Assembly: GCA_937899155.1 (NCBI GenBank)
Contig: CALDJM010000056.1
Span: 1-8,475 of the forward strand
Direction of reading: 5' to 3'
DNA: 8,475 nucleotides
From: an uncultured bacterium
Lineage (GTDB): Bacteria > Patescibacteriota > Dojkabacteria > SC72
A model generated the notes under the pieces. That model did not search any database and had not been told where the DNA came from. It was given only the letters and a program-made list of their open reading frames with translations. Positions 1 to 5,915 of the stretch are shown here, one piece after another (the stretch's first letter is position 1; each line of letters begins with the position of its first letter). The position numbers and the translations under genes were made by a program.

Positions 1-593
1 GACAATAAAACTTCTGGAACTTTCCAACCATTGAATTCTTCTGGTTTTGTATACTGAGGATACTCTAAGATATTGTCTGTGAATGTCTCATTTTCTAAGG
101 ATAGATCATTACCTAATACTCCAGGTATTAGTCTTGTAATTCCATCTACTAAGGTCAAGGCTGGAAGTTCCCCTCCTGAGAGTACATACTCCCCTATTGA
201 GAATTCATAGTCAACTAGATGGTCATGTATTCTCTGATCAAATCCTTCATATCTTCCACAAAGTATAATTATATGAAGATCTTTTTCTTTAGAGAAAGCA
301 AGTAATTTCTTCTGTACCAACTTTTCTCCTTTTGGTGTTGTTATTGCAACAATGGTGTTTGCTTTCTTTAATTCCTGAATAGCTTTATATATTGGTTCTA
401 CCTTCATTATCATTCCTGGACCTCCTCCATACGGCGTATCATCTACTGTTTTGTGATTATCATCTGTCCATTTTCTAAGGTCATGTACATCTATTTCAAC
501 AAGATCTTTTTCTCTTGCTATTCTTACTATGCCCGTATTTATATATTCCTCTATTGTGTTAGGAAATATTGTTATTATGTCGAATTTTATCAT
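1..593 (-). CDS. trmD: tRNA (guanine-N1)-methyltransferase TrmD, C-terminus cut by window edge
   Basis: TrmD uses S-adenosylmethionine to methylate N1 of G37, next to the anticodon of tRNAs reading CUN, CCN and CGG, which prevents +1 frameshifting. About 197 codons are visible of a usual 220-250, and the frame runs off the left edge without a stop. Family signatures seen in order are DTPYGGGPGM (residues 52-61), LCGRYEGFDQR (111-121), the trefoil-knot cofactor site SIGEYVLSGGELPALTLVDG (132-151) and LIPGVLGND (155-163). After these come TFTDNILEYPQYTKP, whose Asp173 aligns with the catalytic Asp169 of E. coli TrmD, and WKVPEVLLS at the edge. The start is the ATG at 593; no SD is visible. It lies 12 nt after the Nudix gene stop on the same strand, so the two are probably co-transcribed. 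The usual rpsP-rimM-trmD-rplS context is not seen on the visible side. Identification is firm. Confidence 0.96.
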   Translation of the reverse strand, partial: MIKFDIITIFPNTIEEYINTGIVRIAREKDLVEIDVHDLRKWTDDNHKTVDDTPYGGGPGMIMKVEPIYKAIQELKKANTIVAITTPKGEKLVQKKLLAFSKEKDLHIIILCGRYEGFDQRIHDHLVDYEFSIGEYVLSGGELPALTLVDGITRLIPGVLGNDLSLENETFTDNILEYPQYTKPEEFNGWKVPEVLL

Positions 594-605
594 TGGTATA
601 TTATA

Positions 606-1127
606 CTACTTACTAGCTAAATATTTTCTAATAATATCAAAAAATTCTTCACAACCCCCATATGATATTTTCTTAAAAGCTTCTTCCAAATCTAACCAAA
701 CAAAACCAGCCATATACTCTTTCTCATACTCTGCTAAGTCTAGCTCTTCTTTCTCTTCACTATTTAGAATTGCAAGAAAGTAATGGTCTGATTTAATTAC
801 ACGATACTCTTTCCAATCAATTTCATATGTCATTGAACCTAAATATTGAACTAGTTCAAAATCAGTATATCCTGTTTCTTCTGTAGTTTCTCTTTTAGCT
901 GCAACATCTAATGTCTCTTCATCACCATCTTTATGACCTTTTGGTAAAACATACTTCTCTACACCATTTTGATATTTTTGATACAAAAGAAGAAGTTGCC
1001 AAATACCTTTCTCTGTTTTACGAACAAGATAACATCCTGCAGAGTGTGTTGCATTCCTTTCTTTTTCCATAGATGAATCATCACCTACTCTAGCTACTAC
1101 ATTCTTTGTTGTTGAAACAAATTTCAT
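606..1127 (-). CDS. Nudix hydrolase, substrate unknown
   Basis: This is a 173-residue Nudix-superfamily protein, which hydrolyses a nucleoside diphosphate linked to some other group using Mg2+. The Nudix box is clear: LPKGHKDGDEETLDVAAKRE followed by TTEETGY, with the metal-binding REx2EExG core intact. The stretch between the box glycine and the first conserved Glu is one residue longer than the consensus G-x5-E. The KGH lead-in resembles Ap4A-hydrolase-like and general NTP-hydrolysing members, but the substrate cannot be read from this. The start is uncertain. ATG at 1127 has no SD. ATG at 1070 (Met20) is preceded by AGGTGAT (1080-1086) with 9 nt spacing, and the conserved domain begins only eight residues later at HSAGCYLV, so a 154-residue product is quite possible. 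It lies 36 nt downstream of the PH-domain gene and 12 nt upstream of trmD, probably in one transcript. Confidence 0.9.
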   Translation of the reverse strand: MKFVSTTKNVVARVGDDSSMEKERNATHSAGCYLVRKTEKGIWQLLLLYQKYQNGVEKYVLPKGHKDGDEETLDVAAKRETTEETGYTDFELVQYLGSMTYEIDWKEYRVIKSDHYFLAILNSEEKEELDLAEYEKEYMAGFVWLDLEEAFKKISYGGCEEFFDIIRKYLASK

Positions 1128-1163
1128 ATTATTGGATTTAAGTATATTTCAAAACAACAAAAC

Positions 1164-1805
1164 TTAGCTCTTTACAGAACCACTCTTCACATCAGCCAAA
1201 CTCCTTAAAAGCTTGTATGCTTCATGAGCTTCTGTTAATCCAATCAAGCAATCAGATCTAGAATATACAGCAGCATTACTCCCTCCTGTATTACCTATCT
1301 CTCCAGTAAAAATATTAATAGAGCCAACAGAAAAAAGCTTATCTACTGCACTCACAGAAACAGTACTATTCTTAATATTTTCATAATCTATTGTTTTCAA
1401 CTCCTGACCAATAAAACCTCGACTTATGATAACCCTCCTATCTGTAAATGCATATTTTTCTTTCTTATAAGCAAATGCTTTAAACAATGGAGAGAGAATC
1501 ATTCCAATTGTTATAACATAAAAAGGAATAATGAAAAGATGTATAATAGAACCTGTTTTGCCAATCATACCGCCTGCACTATCAAGCATTCCATTCACAG
1601 TTCTTGTTGGAGGTTTTACTCCTGACATACTAAAAGAAGAAAACCCTTTTGTAGCAAGGGATGAAAAACCAATAACCATTGCTAGAAGAATAATTCCTAC
1701 AATAACAACACCTAAACTTGAAAAGATAAATGCTTCAAATTTAGGTTTACCTTCCCACTTAATCTTTTCCCCATCTAGTAAGATTGAATCAAATTCTGTG
1801 TTCAT
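1164..1805 (-). CDS. membrane protein with bacterial PH domain (YdbS/DUF304-like)
   Basis: A 213-residue membrane protein. A short N-terminal cytoplasmic stretch (LDGEKIKWEGKPKF) precedes hydrophobic helix 1 (about 27-49), a Gly/Ser-rich, probably extracytoplasmic loop (50-87), and helix 2 (about 88-110). The C-terminal part (about 111-207) matches bacterial PH-like domains (bPH2, formerly DUF304). It has the typical entry YAFTDRRVIISRGFIGQELKTIDYENI, a beta-rich body, and a closing amphipathic helix (EAHEAYKLLRSLADV). The two-helix-plus-PH design is common in small bacterial membrane proteins whose role is mostly unknown; lipid or envelope-stress functions have been suggested for relatives, but nothing here shows one. 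It starts 49 nt after the tRNA-Glu 3' end and is followed after 36 nt by the Nudix gene. The ATG at 1805 has no strong SD. Family assignment is fairly sure; function is not. Confidence 0.85.
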   Translation of the reverse strand: MNTEFDSILLDGEKIKWEGKPKFEAFIFSSLGVVIVGIILLAMVIGFSSLATKGFSSFSMSGVKPPTRTVNGMLDSAGGMIGKTGSIIHLFIIPFYVITIGMILSPLFKAFAYKKEKYAFTDRRVIISRGFIGQELKTIDYENIKNSTVSVSAVDKLFSVGSINIFTGEIGNTGGSNAAVYSRSDCLIGLTEAHEAYKLLRSLADVKSGSVKS

Positions 1806-1819
1806 AAAATATGTTGATT

Positions 1820-1848
1820 AATTTAGATTAAGTTACAACAATAGACAA
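1820..1848 (-). promoter_or_regulatory. weak candidate promoter for the PH-domain / Nudix / trmD genes
   Basis: On the minus strand TTGTCT (1843-1848) is followed by a 17-nt spacer and TAAATT (1820-1825). The spacing is ideal, but only about half of each hexamer matches the sigma-70 consensus, and the region is AT-rich, so this could be chance. If real, it allows transcription of the three protein genes independently of the tRNA. Otherwise they would be read through from the tRNA promoter, since no terminator follows the tRNA. Confidence 0.25.
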
Positions 1849-1854
1849 CTATAC

Positions 1855-1929
1855 TGGTACCGCTACGGGGAATCGAACCCCGATTGTAGGATTGAGAATC
1901 CTATGTCCTAACCGTTAGACGATAGCGGC
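1855..1929 (-). tRNA. tRNA-Glu, anticodon CTC, CCA encoded
   Basis: The minus strand folds into a complete cloverleaf of 72 nt plus encoded CCA. Elements are acceptor GCCGCTA/TAGCGGT, D arm GTCTAACGGTTAGGAC with G18-G19, a perfect 5-bp anticodon stem TAGGA/TCCTA around loop TTCTCAA, a 4-nt variable region CAAT, a T arm CGGGG-TTCGATT-CCCCG, discriminator A73 and CCA. The anticodon CTC reads GAG (Glu), and the D-arm pattern GTCTAxCGGTTAGGAC is typical of bacterial tRNA-Glu. The first acceptor pair is G1.U72 rather than the usual G1-C72; the other pairs are Watson-Crick except U13.G22 in the D stem. The tRNA begins a minus-strand cluster ending in trmD. Confidence 0.96.
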
Positions 1930-1942
1930 ATATCTAGGGAGT

Positions 1943-1971
1943 ATTTTAACACATCTTCTACTAGTTTTACA
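1943..1971 (-). promoter_or_regulatory. candidate promoter for tRNA-Glu
   Basis: The minus strand shows TAAAAT (1943-1948), a good -10, lying 13 nt before the tRNA 5' end. TGTAAA (1966-1971) sits 17 nt upstream as a poor -35. The position would give a short 5' leader removed by RNase P. It is back to back with the greA promoter. The -10 and its placement are reasonable; the -35 is weak. Confidence 0.4.
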
Positions 1972-1995
1972 CTACAAATCTACTCTTAGTAATTC

Positions 1996-2024
1996 TTGAC
2001 ATAGAAATTTTGAATGTATATCAT
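1996..2024 (+). promoter_or_regulatory. sigma-70 type promoter of greA
   Basis: A perfect -35 TTGACA (1996-2001), a 17-nt spacer and TATCAT (2019-2024, five of six -10 bases) lie in the correct direction just upstream of greA. Transcription would start near 2031, giving a leader of only about 20-25 nt with no evident SD before the ATG at 2054. This is the best promoter match in the window. Confidence 0.75.
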
Positions 2025-2053
2025 CATGACCCGTAAAATATAAATATGATACT

Positions 2054-2515
2054 ATGGATAAAAACAATCAATATTTAACAACAAAAGAGGGTTTAGAACA
2101 ATTAAAAAATGAACTACAAGAAAGAGAAACTCTAACAAGAGAAAAGATATCAAATGTACTTAATGAAATGAGGAGTCAAGGAGACCTTAGCGAAAATGAT
2201 GGATACTCCATGGCTGTAGAAGAACAAAATATCAATGAAGAAAGAATTAGAGAATTAAAAGAAAAAATCAAAAATGCTAAGATTATAGAATCAAAGAAAA
2301 AAGATATTGTACATATTGGAGACACCGTTATACTAAAAGGCAAGAAAGAATTACAATATCAAATTGTTGGTGAAGATGAAACTAATCCTCTTGAGGGAAA
2401 AATCTCTCATCTCTCTCCTGTTGGTCAAATAGTGATGGGTAGAAAAATCAATAGTGATGTTGAGCTACCTTCATTAGACGGAAAGGAAACATACAAGATT
2501 GTTGATATTCTCTAA
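2054..2515 (+). CDS. greA: transcription elongation factor GreA
   Basis: GreA enters the RNA polymerase secondary channel and stimulates cleavage of backtracked transcripts, rescuing arrested complexes. The 153-residue product is close to the usual 158. The N-terminal coiled-coil hairpin (about 7-78) carries the diagnostic tip RSQGDLSENDGYSMAVEEQ. Asp44 and Glu47 correspond to the E. coli tip residues Asp41 and Glu44 that coordinate catalytic Mg2+. The C-terminal FKBP-like domain (about 84-153) ends in the family pattern SPVGQIVMGRK...LPSLDGKETYKIVDIL. GreB is less likely, since the tip and overall length fit GreA. This is the only plus-strand gene here. It starts at ATG 2054, just after a strong promoter and without a clear SD, and its stop lies 3 nt from the stop of the convergent kinase gene, with no terminator evident between them. 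Confidence 0.95.
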   Translation: MDKNNQYLTTKEGLEQLKNELQERETLTREKISNVLNEMRSQGDLSENDGYSMAVEEQNINEERIRELKEKIKNAKIIESKKKDIVHIGDTVILKGKKELQYQIVGEDETNPLEGKISHLSPVGQIVMGRKINSDVELPSLDGKETYKIVDIL

Positions 2516-2518
2516 AAC

Positions 2519-3226
2519 CTAAGGATGTATTAAAGTACCATCTGAAAGTATACTTCCTAATCCTTCCTGTTTATCAAGATTTTTTCCTCCACATATAAAA
2601 AAGGATATTCCTTTATTTCTACAAAATCTTGCAGAAACCTTATCTATTGGAATACTAAGATTTGCTTGATGAGATTCATCATCCGTTATTGAAAATAGGT
2701 CAAAATACTCCTCCCAAGTCATATCCTTGATTGGTGTTGCATCTTCATACTCTCTGGGATCTTTGTTGTATACATATTCAATATTTGAGAGTTTGTATAT
2801 TCTTTTTTCAAAAAGTATATCTGCAAATACAGCAGCATCCATATCTGTACTCCAACCTGACTTCAAACCACCACTCACAAGGGTCCCTGGAGCATCATTA
2901 AGCAGATATTCATATGCTTCACCTAATGTCCTTGGAATATATATATTCGACTGCCCTAAAAAGCCTCCTAGAAGCTCTGCACTTGTCTGTGTCACAGACA
3001 TAGCTATACTGTGAAGAGCTTTTTCATTATATATACTTTCACCCATCCTCTTTTGAAGATTTCTTGACATAGTACCTCCACCTGTAACTAATACAAACTT
3101 CCAATACACATCCCTGTTCTCAACATACCAACTCTTAATCTTTTCCATTATGCCAAAATTAATATCCTGATCTTGATCATACAACAGTGAACCGCCTACT
3201 TTTAAAACAATATCTTTTTTATTCAT
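2519..3226 (-). CDS. amino acid kinase family protein, UMP kinase-like (archaeal-type PyrH)
   Basis: A 235-residue protein with the amino-acid-kinase fold. An N-terminal phosphate-binding strand VLKVGGSLL (7-15) is followed by the second glycine loop VTGGGTMSR (47-55), the segment SGGLKSGWSTDMDAA (118-132), and the nucleotide-binding motif YKLSNIEYVYNKDPREYEDATPIKDMTWEEY (144-174). The GxxxGxSTDxxAA...DGVYxKDP arrangement is most like UMP kinases of the archaeal type, which phosphorylate UMP to UDP with ATP. Isopentenyl phosphate kinase, aspartokinase-like and molybdenum-storage-like members share the fold, so substrate is inferred and the symbol is withheld. It is the last gene of the CAP / membrane protein / kinase operon; its ATG is 2 nt past the stop of the upstream membrane gene, pointing to translational coupling. 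It converges on greA with a 3-nt gap. Confidence 0.82.
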   Translation of the reverse strand: MNKKDIVLKVGGSLLYDQDQDINFGIMEKIKSWYVENRDVYWKFVLVTGGGTMSRNLQKRMGESIYNEKALHSIAMSVTQTSAELLGGFLGQSNIYIPRTLGEAYEYLLNDAPGTLVSGGLKSGWSTDMDAAVFADILFEKRIYKLSNIEYVYNKDPREYEDATPIKDMTWEEYFDLFSITDDESHQANLSIPIDKVSARFCRNKGISFFICGGKNLDKQEGLGSILSDGTLIHP

Positions 3227-3228
3227 AG

Positions 3229-4026
3229 CTACATAGTTAAGATTAGAACAAGTGCAAAGATAACATACAGCACTGGAGCTAAATAATCATTTAATTTCAC
3301 CCTACCTGAAAACCTAATATTCCAAAGAGAGATTATAAGGTAGAAAGAGAGAGCCCCTACTGCAGGAATTATGAATACATTTCTATTCCAAAAAGGTATC
3401 ATTGATGCGGAAACAAATATTGCACTTAGAAATGCAGAGAGAATCTCTACAAAACCAAATCTGTCATGTAGTTTTAATACGAAAAGATAGAGGATTAAAG
3501 AGGAAATGAATGATAGTGTTGTATAGTGAATCATTGAAAACCCTGTTCTAAGGAAAGCATTTAACAAAAGATAGAGGATCGTGATACACATAAAGTCAAA
3601 TACTGCTTTTGTAGCTATATGCATAGTGTAGAACTTTTTCATAGAACTCTTTACATTAAGAAAAAGAAAAAGGAGAAGAATCATACACATTCCTAAAACA
3701 AAGTGTCCTAAAACTTCATTCCTGTTAAAGTAAAGAAATAGTAATAAAGAAGAGTAGAATATTGATGGTAGTATGAAGTACGAGAAAAATCTTTCCTTGA
3801 GAGATATTTTCATTAAAACATTACTATACTTTGAAATCTTCTTTTTTGAATAAAGTGAGAATGCCCTACCAAACCAAAATATTAGAAGTAGTAAACCAAA
3901 CACTCCCCATATAACAACGGTTTTAAGAGGAGCTTGTAAGACAGACATATTAAAAATCTCTGTTACTAAAAGCAGAAAGAATATGTAAAGCAATTCATTT
4001 TTTATTTCTACTTTTTCATACTTCAT
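3229..4026 (-). CDS. polytopic membrane protein of unknown family
   Basis: I do not recognise this 265-residue protein. It is strongly hydrophobic, with about eight or nine predicted membrane segments near residues 10-28, 34-54, 79-100, 106-125, 138-159, 167-185, 190-211, 216-236 and 247-265. The loops are short and rich in Lys/Arg, for example SKKKISKYSN (60-69) and VKSSMKKF (125-132), suggesting cytoplasmic faces. No catalytic motif, ATP-binding loop or conserved charged residue pattern stands out inside the membrane. It sits between the CAP-protein gene (14-nt gap upstream) and the UMP-kinase-like gene (2-nt gap downstream), so all three are very likely one operon. A transporter or envelope-assembly role is possible but nothing in the sequence shows it. 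The start at ATG 4026 lacks a clear SD. Confidence 0.8.
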   Translation of the reverse strand: MKYEKVEIKNELLYIFFLLLVTEIFNMSVLQAPLKTVVIWGVFGLLLLIFWFGRAFSLYSKKKISKYSNVLMKISLKERFFSYFILPSIFYSSLLLFLYFNRNEVLGHFVLGMCMILLLFLFLNVKSSMKKFYTMHIATKAVFDFMCITILYLLLNAFLRTGFSMIHYTTLSFISSLILYLFVLKLHDRFGFVEILSAFLSAIFVSASMIPFWNRNVFIIPAVGALSFYLIISLWNIRFSGRVKLNDYLAPVLYVIFALVLILTM

Positions 4027-4040
4027 GGGCAGTCATATTT

Positions 4041-5462
4041 TTAAGTTATAGATCCCGAGAATCCTGTAAATAGAGATACTGTAACAATTATCCACCAAGC
4101 ACCCACTGTAAAGACCTCCCCTATTGATTCTTTAAATTTACCTCTCCTAGTAAACCAAACAACATTTAAGATTAGCAAGAATAGAACAAGCAGAACTACT
4201 CCAATATTTATCCCATCTCGCACAGATAGTGATATTGCTGGGAAACTACTCTGTTTTGATTCTTCTTTGACTTTGAAGTATTCACTTATCTCAATACTTG
4301 AAGAATTACCTGCTGCATCCGCTGTGTTTATATACACAGATTTTGGATGAGGTTCTTTCGGAATACTGACTTTCACCTCTTTCCCATTATCAGGGACTTT
4401 TGCAGTTACGATATTTGAATCAAGAATAATATTTATTTCATTGCAGTCACCATTTACATTAAATGTGAGAATAAATGTTTCGTCTTGTTCCAGAACTCGA
4501 ATTGTTGTTGAATCAACCTCAGGGGCTTTAGAGTCAACTATGAATGTACTTTCTGGAGATTTTACTTCTGTTCCTTTTATTGTTGCAACAATTTTATGCT
4601 CTCCCTCACTCCAGTCACTGCCTTTTTTAACTTCCCAACTATTTCCCGTTGCTTCTGTACTTCCTACAACTTCGTTATTTTCTAAAATATTTACTGTATA
4701 TCCTCCTGTTGTATTTGTTGTTTCACCTTTAATATTGACTGTTGAATCTGTGACTGTACTTCCCATATCAGGAGAAGTTATTCTAATACTTCTAATTTCT
4801 CCTTGCTCTCTGAGAGTTACAACTCTTTGCTCTCCAGTTACTACCTTTGGCTTTGTTCTAGCACCTACTACTGCTGGAGGTGCTGGTGTGGGAGATGGTG
4901 CAGGAGCTGGTTGTACAGATTTAGTTAAATTACCAAACATCTGAACTACGAGTATTGTTTGTTTTCCTAAAAGTTCACCCTCTACTACAGCAATTCCGAT
5001 ATCTCTGTAGTTTGAACTTAATATGTTTTCTCTATGTGTTGGACTTGCCATCCATGCTTCAACTAAACCTTCGGCTGTCCTAAATCCTTTTCCTAAATTC
5101 TCTCCTGCATATATATAGCTGTATCCTGCACCTTTGATAAATTGCCAAGGTGTTTCTCCGTTTGGACCAAAGTGATCCCAGTACTGTTTTGCAAACATGT
5201 CATTTGCCTTTGCTAGTGCAGCTGAAGCAAGTTGTGAGTTATTTTTTAGTTCTCCCAGTCCTGCTAATCTTCTTTCTTGGTTTGTAAGGGAGATTATGTT
5301 TCCTGGATTGATTGTACTTGCATATGCTTGTTCTATACCAAGTATTGCACCGAATTGGTTTATTAGTAGAAGGAAAAGAGTGTATAGAAGTATGGCAGGC
5401 TTGCTTAATAGGTATGGTTTCTTTTTATTTTTGGTTGTTGGAATAAAAAAATCTTTTAACAT
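4041..5462 (-). CDS. secreted/anchored CAP (SCP-like) domain protein with Ig-like region
   Basis: A 473-residue surface protein. A basic N-terminus (KNKKKPY) and hydrophobic stretch (about 22-43) end in AYA-S, a plausible signal peptidase I site after residue 48. The CAP/SCP domain (about 52-178) has the family motifs in order: LTNQERRLAGL, YWDHFGPNGETPW (His97), YAGENLG (Glu121) and WMASPTHRENIL (His143, Glu145), closing with VVQMFGN. These residues form the usual CAP cleft; enzymatic activity is rarely proven in bacterial YkwD-like members. A Pro/Ala linker (184-198) leads to a beta-rich Ig-like module (about 224-311: ITSPDMGSTVTDSTVNIKG...GEHKIVATI) and a second beta module (about 313-397). 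Membrane segments follow at about 418-437, then TRRGK, and at about 452-468. So the CAP and Ig parts probably face outward on a C-terminal membrane anchor. It is the first gene of a three-gene operon. Confidence 0.88.
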   Translation of the reverse strand: MLKDFFIPTTKNKKKPYLLSKPAILLYTLFLLLINQFGAILGIEQAYASTINPGNIISLTNQERRLAGLGELKNNSQLASAALAKANDMFAKQYWDHFGPNGETPWQFIKGAGYSYIYAGENLGKGFRTAEGLVEAWMASPTHRENILSSNYRDIGIAVVEGELLGKQTILVVQMFGNLTKSVQPAPAPSPTPAPPAVVGARTKPKVVTGEQRVVTLREQGEIRSIRITSPDMGSTVTDSTVNIKGETTNTTGGYTVNILENNEVVGSTEATGNSWEVKKGSDWSEGEHKIVATIKGTEVKSPESTFIVDSKAPEVDSTTIRVLEQDETFILTFNVNGDCNEINIILDSNIVTAKVPDNGKEVKVSIPKEPHPKSVYINTADAAGNSSSIEISEYFKVKEESKQSSFPAISLSVRDGINIGVVLLVLFLLILNVVWFTRRGKFKESIGEVFTVGAWWIIVTVSLFTGFSGSIT

Positions 5463-5503
5463 ACTGGGTATAGTTTAAAGCATTTTTTGAGATTAGTAAA
5501 CAG

Positions 5504-5527
5504 AAAAGGACCCGTACGGATCCTTTT
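5504..5527 (-). terminator. candidate terminator after HU
   Basis: An inverted repeat with arms AAAAGGA (5504-5510) and TCCTTTT (5521-5527) forms a stem of 7 bp, then one mismatch and a few more pairs over CGTACG. Both strands end the stem in T4, so it could work in both directions. It lies about 35 nt past the HU stop and about 40 nt before the CAP-protein start, separating the HU transcript from the downstream operon. Confidence 0.65.
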
Positions 5528-5530
5528 CCC

Positions 5531-5552
5531 ATTTCTTTATCTATAAAGAAAT
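5531..5552. repeat. perfect 10-bp inverted repeat next to the HU terminator
   Basis: ATTTCTTTAT-CT-ATAAAGAAAT is a perfect 10-bp dyad with a 2-nt centre, 3 nt from the first hairpin. In HU mRNA it would form the first of two consecutive 3' hairpins, with the innermost pairs opening to make the loop. It has no GC-rich stem and no following T tract of its own, so a 3'-end stabiliser or accessory part of the terminator is as likely as a terminator proper. Confidence 0.6.
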
Positions 5553-5561
5553 ACCGGCAGC

Positions 5562-5831
5562 CTACTTAACAGCACTTCTAAGAGCTTTTCCTGCTTTAAA
5601 TGCAGGTACTTTAGTTGCTGGAAGCTTAATCTTCTCGAGAGTTTTTGGATTAATTCCAGTTCTTGCTGCTCTTGTTCTGACTTCGAATTTACCAAAGCCT
5701 GTCAAGAGTACTGGTTCTCCTTTCTTTAGAGAGTCTGTGATTGCTTCTAAGACTGCATCTAATGCTGCACCTGCCTCTTTCTTTGTGAGACCTGTTGCTG
5801 CAATTCTGTCAATTAAATCTTTCTTTAACAT
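5562..5831 (-). CDS. DNA-binding protein HU (HU/IHF family)
   Basis: An 89-residue histone-like protein that binds and bends DNA as a dimer and compacts the nucleoid. The N-terminal helices MLKKDLIDRIAATGLTKKEAGAALDAVLEAI (1-31) are followed by the hallmark VLLTGFGKFEVRTRAARTG-INPKTLEKIKLPA (43-75) and the closing PAFKAGKALRSAVK. The residues corresponding to the DNA-intercalating arm (NPKT) are present. Length matches HU (about 90). The start is fixed at ATG 5831 by a perfect AGGAGG SD 8 nt upstream. A longer frame opening at TTG 5915 is possible on paper, but that TTG is the first codon of the -35 box and the extra residues do not resemble HU. It is monocistronic, with its own promoter and terminator, as befits an abundant protein. 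HU rather than IHF is the default; the sequence alone does not separate them fully. Confidence 0.95.
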   Translation of the reverse strand: MLKKDLIDRIAATGLTKKEAGAALDAVLEAITDSLKKGEPVLLTGFGKFEVRTRAARTGINPKTLEKIKLPATKVPAFKAGKALRSAVK

Positions 5832-5839
5832 TGTTCTAA

Positions 5840-5845
5840 CCTCCT
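5840..5845 (-). promoter_or_regulatory. strong Shine-Dalgarno of HU
   Basis: AGGAGG on the minus strand with 8 nt to the ATG at 5831. It decides the start of HU. It is also the only full-consensus SD in the window, consistent with high expression of HU compared with its neighbours. Confidence 0.9.
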
Positions 5846-5886
5846 TTCTTTTTTGATATATACAGAATTTATGTATATCCACTATT

Positions 5887-5915
5887 AAAATATGAAAAAG
5901 TGGAGGTTTGGTCAA
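5887..5915 (-). promoter_or_regulatory. promoter of the HU gene
   Basis: The minus strand has TTGACC (5910-5915, five of six -35 bases), a 17-nt spacer and TATTTT (5887-5892, four of six -10 bases). Start of transcription would fall near 5880, giving a leader of about 50 nt that ends in the strong SD. Its -35 overlaps the TTG that would open the over-long HU reading frame, arguing against that start. Confidence 0.65.

Noticed and set aside
529..783. Plus-strand frame across the trmD start and Nudix end
   Set aside because: It overlaps two confidently identified minus-strand genes and has no recognisable content.
4441..4944. 167-codon plus-strand frame inside the CAP-protein gene
   Set aside because: It is antisense to a protein with clear domain motifs, and its Ser/Val/Pro-rich product is a shadow of the beta-rich, Pro-rich region.
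5832..5915. N-terminal extension of HU by 28 residues from a TTG at 5915
   Set aside because: The TTG is part of the -35 box, the extension has no HU similarity, and a perfect AGGAGG precedes the ATG at 5831.
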